Part shown: positions 16,101 through 18,312 of the stretch, one piece after another | How the letters are laid out: each line of letters opens with the position of its first letter | How positions within the stretch are numbered: position 1 is the stretch's first letter | Translations under genes and position numbers: made by a program | Notes under the pieces: generated by a model | What the model saw: the letters and a program-made list of their open reading frames with translations, nothing else | What the model was told of the DNA's origin: nothing | Database searches by the model: none | From: Pseudomonadota bacterium | GTDB lineage: Bacteria > Pseudomonadota > Alphaproteobacteria > Sphingomonadales > Sphingomonadaceae | Length of the DNA: 18,312 bases | Reading direction: 5' to 3' | NCBI GenBank assembly: GCA_023387085.1 | Contig: JAEWIL010000073.1 | Location: 1 to 18,312 of the forward strand

Positions 16101-16369
16101 CCCGGATCGAGCGGCACCTCGCCCACACCATCCTCGAATAGTGCCTGCACTAGACGAGTCTTTCCGAGACCGGACAAGCCGATCAACCGGATACATTGGC
16201 GAGCTTTGGTCAGAGAGACGCGAAGCCGGGCGATACCCTCGCCAATGGTGAGTTGCTCGCGGTCGCTCGTTCGCTCATCGGTTAGGCAGGCCTTGTCGTT
16301 GAAGAGATAGGGCGACTCCTCGCTCACGCCGACGCCGCACCAATCGCCGATGCTGCTCCAGCCCGACAT
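13124..16369 (-). CDS. STAND-type NTPase and helical sensor portion of the interrupted gene
   Basis: This is the longest stretch with its own ATG (1081 residues), but the coding sequence clearly begins before it: the 31 codons between the amber stop and 16369 read HSDFYDRDRLATWVNHYPG and onward without break. No Shine-Dalgarno sequence precedes 16369, so it is a poor start. Walker A GLSGLGKT (64-71 here) and Walker B ILIVDN (120-125) define a P-loop NTPase. DGNFRVARAL and a winged-helix-like region near 260-310 follow the STAND order. The remainder is helical with no recognised catalytic motif and probably forms the ligand-sensing array. Probably cytoplasmic. Confidence 0.65.
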   Translation of the reverse strand: MSGWSSIGDWCGVGVSEESPYLFNDKACLTDERTSDREQLTIGEGIARLRVSLTKARQCIRLIGLSGLGKTRLVQALFEDGVGEVPLDPGLAVYTDYSAETDPTARDMARQLVVARQRAILIVDNCNPATHSELARICSEAGSPVSLLTVEYDVRDDEPERTEVFRLQSASPEMVELWLEKTFPNVTQVDRRTISEFSDGNFRVARALADTLGKGETLGKLKSRDLFERIFHQRNEPDRDLLSAAEDLALLYSIDGEDTLEGGELARVAAIRGVPVATIYAALNTLRQRGIAQLRGRWRAILPHAIANPLAGFALERMPPADFDRFCASLTTRMQKSLSRRLGYLHDSAEARAAVEGWLHADGPLGDLAALGEDGLQIIANIAPVAPDAVLARIERDIAGPNGGEILDPQSSDRWQWIRLIKLLAYDPPLFDRAATLLARFLSAEPPNHNKNSASDMFAELFHLHLSGTKALPDQRRSLVRRFAQSGDPALVRCAGVALDAVLAHHFSSSSDFDFGARSRDYGWHPPTYGDIWAWYTGAVDLAVELSPVIGNARDYLAHSVRELWHFGACHDALERAATHFSSERPWIEGWIGFRTALRFEGDAMPDEVRARLTALIDRLKPTDLLHQARAVVLGRSSFGWDVADGDADDGDVMKPYERASQLAKEIGTALAHDPETRAAFIAELLVEQHPQRAYECGIGLSDGAADLDAMWQELLGLFSAADANSRNATVLGGFIHGAHAKDSAFADAALEDVIGNSHLAASLPYLQARVAIDTHGIARLRRAIERGVLSARTFHSIANGSVGESPPDALGPLLTDIASLPDGVEIALDILHMHFYRDREEGRQRAPSLIAVGRELLLCADFGKKQSLRDFGLHTVIRVCCAGPDGAATLREICARVRAGLETVYLSSYDHGYVLKALFETHPLIALDEFLLPELRPRNRGLFEGDFGSGTPVEDVGAETLVPWANIDPDRRYPLLGKSIPMFKRQQGEEENGVSTLFLEILGHAPDQRAFLGDIWSRLHPRSWSGSLADILVRRRAAIITVGDNVGGEVRQWVTDMLPELERWIEHESKRDREGEQSFE

Positions 16370-16462
16370 ATTGATGCCGAGCCGTGTGCGGACCCAGGCG
16401 GCAATTCCGGGATAGTGATTGACCCATGTCGCCAGCCGGTCCCGATCGTAGAAGTCGCTATG

Positions 16463-16465
16463 CTA
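16463..16465 (-). other. In-frame amber (TAG) codon within the nuclease-STAND gene
   Basis: The plus strand reads CTA here, giving TAG on the coding strand between GQ and HSDFYD. CAG to TAG, TTG to TAG or TGG to TAG are each a single change. No frameshift accompanies it. Confidence 0.85.
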
Positions 16466-16897
16466 CTGCCCGGCCTCAGGCAGATCGTCGAGCTGACCCC
16501 GGACCGCATCGCGACGATCGCTCAGCGGCTTGTCTGCGACCGATCCTTGCGCGCTGACGATGATGTAGGCGCCCGATCGAGCGGCGAGTTCGGCGATGAC
16601 CGGCCGTAGTACGCCGCCAGGACGCATCTCATCGCGGATTGCGCTCGCCGGCATGTCGGGCTTTTTCACCTGAAACCCTGTGTGCTGGCGCGGCACGAAA
16701 TCCGGCATCGGCAGTGCGGACGGGCACTCGACCCGAACATCAAGCCCGCCATCGGCCGCATCCTGATTCCCGCCAGCGGTTACCGACGAACTTGGGCAAC
16801 CCTGCGCCCGCAATTCTGCCAAGGCGAGACGTGCAACGAGTGTCCGCAGATCGGCGTCATTGAGGTCTGCGACTTGTGAGCCAGTAATTTCGAACAT
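16463..16897 (-). CDS. N-terminal nuclease fragment of the interrupted gene (Mrr-like)
   Basis: These 144 residues end at the amber codon. NQDAADGGLDVRV (44-56) supplies the acidic residue D53, and GFQVKK (74-79) supplies the Q-x-K half of a PD-(D/E)XK active site, the QxK variant seen in Mrr-type restriction nucleases. RPVIAELAARSGAYIIVSAQG (98-118) fits the following helix and strand. If the stop is real and efficient, this small nuclease domain would be made alone, without its NTPase regulator. A good Shine-Dalgarno sequence precedes the ATG at 16897. Confidence 0.6.
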   Translation of the reverse strand: MFEITGSQVADLNDADLRTLVARLALAELRAQGCPSSSVTAGGNQDAADGGLDVRVECPSALPMPDFVPRQHTGFQVKKPDMPASAIRDEMRPGGVLRPVIAELAARSGAYIIVSAQGSVADKPLSDRRDAVRGQLDDLPEAGQ

Positions 16898-17324
16898 CGT
16901 TCCCCCCTTTCATCGAATATAGGAGAGCATGCGGGAGAACAAAGAGCGGTCAAGCCGTGCCATCCTGACTTGTCTAGTCGTTGGTCCAGGGGCAGGCAAT
17001 CAACGTTGCCGCGCGCGTGCCCGACATGAGTTAAAGGCGATGGAGATTCGTCAATTCCGACAATTCGCGATATGCACCACGAGCGGGTCTGCCAAACCCG
17101 CCGCGGCATCGGCACCCCCCGGTTTCGACCGTTAGATCGACGGTCTCGACCACGAACGCCCCCTTGGCACAAACCATGATGCGATGCGCCTTCTGCCACG
17201 CCCAGGCATCCGGCTTGATGAAGGCCATGCGTTCGGGAAGCGCCCAATCGATGCGGGTCGCCATGGCCAAGTCCCGATCATCAAACGCGTAGCTACATAC
17301 GTGGCGATCACCTATATAAACGCC
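16898..17324. promoter_or_regulatory. Region upstream of the nuclease-STAND gene and the HNH gene
   Basis: The region contains the possible small gene at 17031-17264 and start signals for the flanking divergent genes. On the minus strand TATATT (16921-16916) lies 18 bp before the ATG at 16897, with TTGTTC (16942-16937) 15 bases further up: a candidate promoter giving a very short leader that still includes the Shine-Dalgarno sequence. On the plus strand TATAAA (17315-17320) lies only 4 bp before the HNH start. Confidence 0.4.
17031..17264 (-). CDS. Possible small protein, unknown function, perhaps 3'-degraded
   Basis: Starting at the ATG at 17264 this frame encodes 77 residues. The first 50 (MATRIDWALPERMAF to TVDLTVETGG) show the strong G/C bias at third codon positions expected of real genes in this genome. 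The last 27 are rich in Arg, Gly and Cys with weaker bias, as if the reading frame had decayed or been replaced. No clear Shine-Dalgarno sequence is present, and the family is not recognised. The frame is open further upstream into the HNH gene, but that part is antisense shadow. It points the same way as the nuclease-STAND gene, 133 bp before it. Confidence 0.35.
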   Translation of the reverse strand: MATRIDWALPERMAFIKPDAWAWQKAHRIMVCAKGAFVVETVDLTVETGGCRCRGGFGRPARGAYRELSELTNLHRL

Positions 17325-18312
17325 ATGCCGATTGCCACCGATGGTTCCGTTCATAACCACGAAGGGCGCTTGCTTTACTGCAGCGCCGATCGCTTTGTCG
17401 CGCATGTCGGCGAGGGCGACCATTGCTTCATCTGCGACCGCACCGAGCGGGAGATCGCATTCAACGGCGAGCATGTGCTGCCAAACTGGCTACTTCATCA
17501 GTTCGGCCTGCACGGGCAATCGGTGACTCTGCCCAATCGCGTGCTGCACGGCTACAGCACCTATCGGATTCCCTGCTGTATCGACTGCAACACAAGGCTG
17601 AGCCAGCATTTCGAGACGCCCATAAGCGATGCGTTCGCGAGCGGGTTCGCAGGCATCCAAGCGCTGGTCGAGCGCGAAGGTCCCCAGCGCTTGTTCCACT
17701 GGATGGCGCTGATCTTCCTAAAGATGCACCTCAAGGATCGGCGGCTCTACAAGCATCTCGACCGCCGCGAAGGCGATTCGCGGATTTCCGAGACCTATGA
17801 CTGGGCGGCGTTCCACCATATCCACTGCATAGTACGCGCCCATTATAGCGGCGCCGCGATCGGCGATTATGTGCTGGGATCGGTGCTGATGATCCAGGTC
17901 GATCCCGACGCCGGCGACGAGCCGTTCGACCTGGCCTCAGTTACTGACGGGTTCACGCTCTACCTTCGAGCGGGTGATGTCGCGCTCTACGCGGTTTTTA
18001 ACGATGCCCAAGCCTGTGTCGGTGCGGTTGAGCCGGTGCTGGACGGCATCACGGGCATGCTGAACCCATTGCAGGCCCGCGAGCTTGCCGCCGAGCTAGC
18101 CGCAGCCAACATGCATCTCGGCAACCGCCCGACCTTTCAAACCCTGATGTCCGACGAGGACGGCGCGGATTTGCAGATCGCCGCGCGCGTCCCCGTCGAG
18201 GGGCCTGTCTTCGCTGACAAGGATCATGACTTGGTGGGGTTCGTGAAGCACTTCCTGCTCCAGCACGCGACCGGAAATGTCGAAGGGGACTCGCGCGAGG
18301 AAAGGCGAAACC
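17325..18312 (+). CDS. HNH-type zinc-binding protein, C-terminus beyond window edge
   Basis: The frame from ATG 17325 is open for 329 codons to the right edge. Residues 34-90 carry the zinc-ribbon HNH pattern: CFIC (C34, C37), GEHVLPNWL (E49, H50) and CCIDCNTRLS (C85, C88, N89). In HNH nucleases this arrangement holds a structural zinc around a single-metal active site that cuts DNA; related non-nuclease proteins exist. The downstream 230 residues, including LFHWMALIFLKMHLKDRRLY, are not recognised. There is no Shine-Dalgarno sequence before the ATG, and TATAAA ends 4 bp upstream, so translation may begin on a nearly leaderless message. It diverges from the nuclease-STAND gene and may belong to the same accessory or defence region. 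The function of the whole protein is unknown. Confidence 0.75.
   Translation, partial: MPIATDGSVHNHEGRLLYCSADRFVAHVGEGDHCFICDRTEREIAFNGEHVLPNWLLHQFGLHGQSVTLPNRVLHGYSTYRIPCCIDCNTRLSQHFETPISDAFASGFAGIQALVEREGPQRLFHWMALIFLKMHLKDRRLYKHLDRREGDSRISETYDWAAFHHIHCIVRAHYSGAAIGDYVLGSVLMIQVDPDAGDEPFDLASVTDGFTLYLRAGDVALYAVFNDAQACVGAVEPVLDGITGMLNPLQARELAAELAAANMHLGNRPTFQTLMSDEDGADLQIAARVPVEGPVFADKDHDLVGFVKHFLLQHATGNVEGDSREERRN

Larger units (their letters stand above)
13124..16897 (-). pseudogene. PD-(D/E)XK nuclease - STAND-type NTPase, interrupted by an in-frame amber codon
   Basis: One frame runs from the ATG at 16897 to the TAG at 13124 (1257 sense and amber codons) with a single internal stop, TAG at 16465-16463 (codon 145). 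Sequence on both sides is protein-like and in the same frame, with no length change, so a single-base substitution explains it. Order of parts: Mrr-like nuclease (about 1-140), linker with DFYDRDRLATWV, P-loop NTPase (GLSGLGKT at 240-247, ILIVDN at 296-301), winged-helix-like segment, and about 700 residues of helical repeats. The layout resembles antiviral STAND (Avs-like) proteins, which sense phage proteins and then activate a nuclease. AAAGGGGGGA upstream supports the 16897 start. The codon could be an inactivating mutation, a sequencing error, or be read through. Similarity to Avs is by architecture, not a demonstrated family match. Confidence 0.7.

Noticed and set aside
16369..16465. A frameshift separating nuclease and NTPase parts
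   Set aside because: Both parts are in the same frame: the starts at 16897 and 16369 differ by 528 bases, 176 whole codons. Only the single TAG intervenes.
1..18312. Prophage, CRISPR array, tRNA or rRNA genes
   Set aside because: No phage structural or integrase gene, no regularly spaced repeats, and no recognisable stable-RNA sequence was seen by eye on either strand.

Overview
The window looks like chromosomal DNA from a GC-rich alphaproteobacterium, most likely a sphingomonad (Sphingomonas, Sphingopyxis or Novosphingobium type). This is inferred from protein style: a large TonB-dependent receptor heading a catabolic operon, RraA/LigI-type enzymes and a fused nucleotidyltransferase-HEPN protein. 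No rRNA, tRNA, CRISPR array, transposase, integrase or phage structural gene was recognised.

Layout. Positions 1-879 (minus) hold a nucleotidyltransferase-HEPN protein cut by the left edge. Positions 1226-8157 (minus) form a tight five-gene cluster. In transcription order it is: TonB-dependent receptor, RraA-type aldolase, D-2-hydroxyacid dehydrogenase, exported metallo-beta-lactamase-fold hydrolase, ACS-family MFS transporter. Gaps are 29, -4, 47 and 29 bp. Across a 360-bp control region lies a divergent gene for an exported amidohydrolase of the 2-pyrone-4,6-dicarboxylate lactonase superfamily (8518-9492). Its 3' end overlaps a convergent IclR-family regulator (9477-10217). Together these read as a self-contained uptake and catabolism unit. 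The receptor would import a compound, two exported hydrolases would open it, the MFS protein would take up the acid product, and dehydrogenase plus aldolase would feed central metabolism, under IclR control. The substrate cannot be read from sequence.

Positions 10564-12099 (plus) hold an AhpD-like carboxymuconolactone decarboxylase family protein with a good intrinsic terminator, then a type B chloramphenicol acetyltransferase (catB) preceded by a strong palindrome.

From 12301 to the right edge the content looks like an accessory, defence-type region. It has a less GC-rich ADP-ribosyltransferase-like gene and a large minus-strand gene (13124-16897) encoding a PD-(D/E)XK (Mrr-like) nuclease, a STAND-type NTPase and a long helical region. 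The large gene is interrupted by one in-frame amber codon at 16463-16465. Beyond it are a possible small gene (17031-17264) and a divergent HNH-type zinc-binding protein running off the right edge (17325-18312). The amber codon in an otherwise intact nuclease-STAND gene, and the export-heavy catabolic cluster, are the two observations most worth following up.
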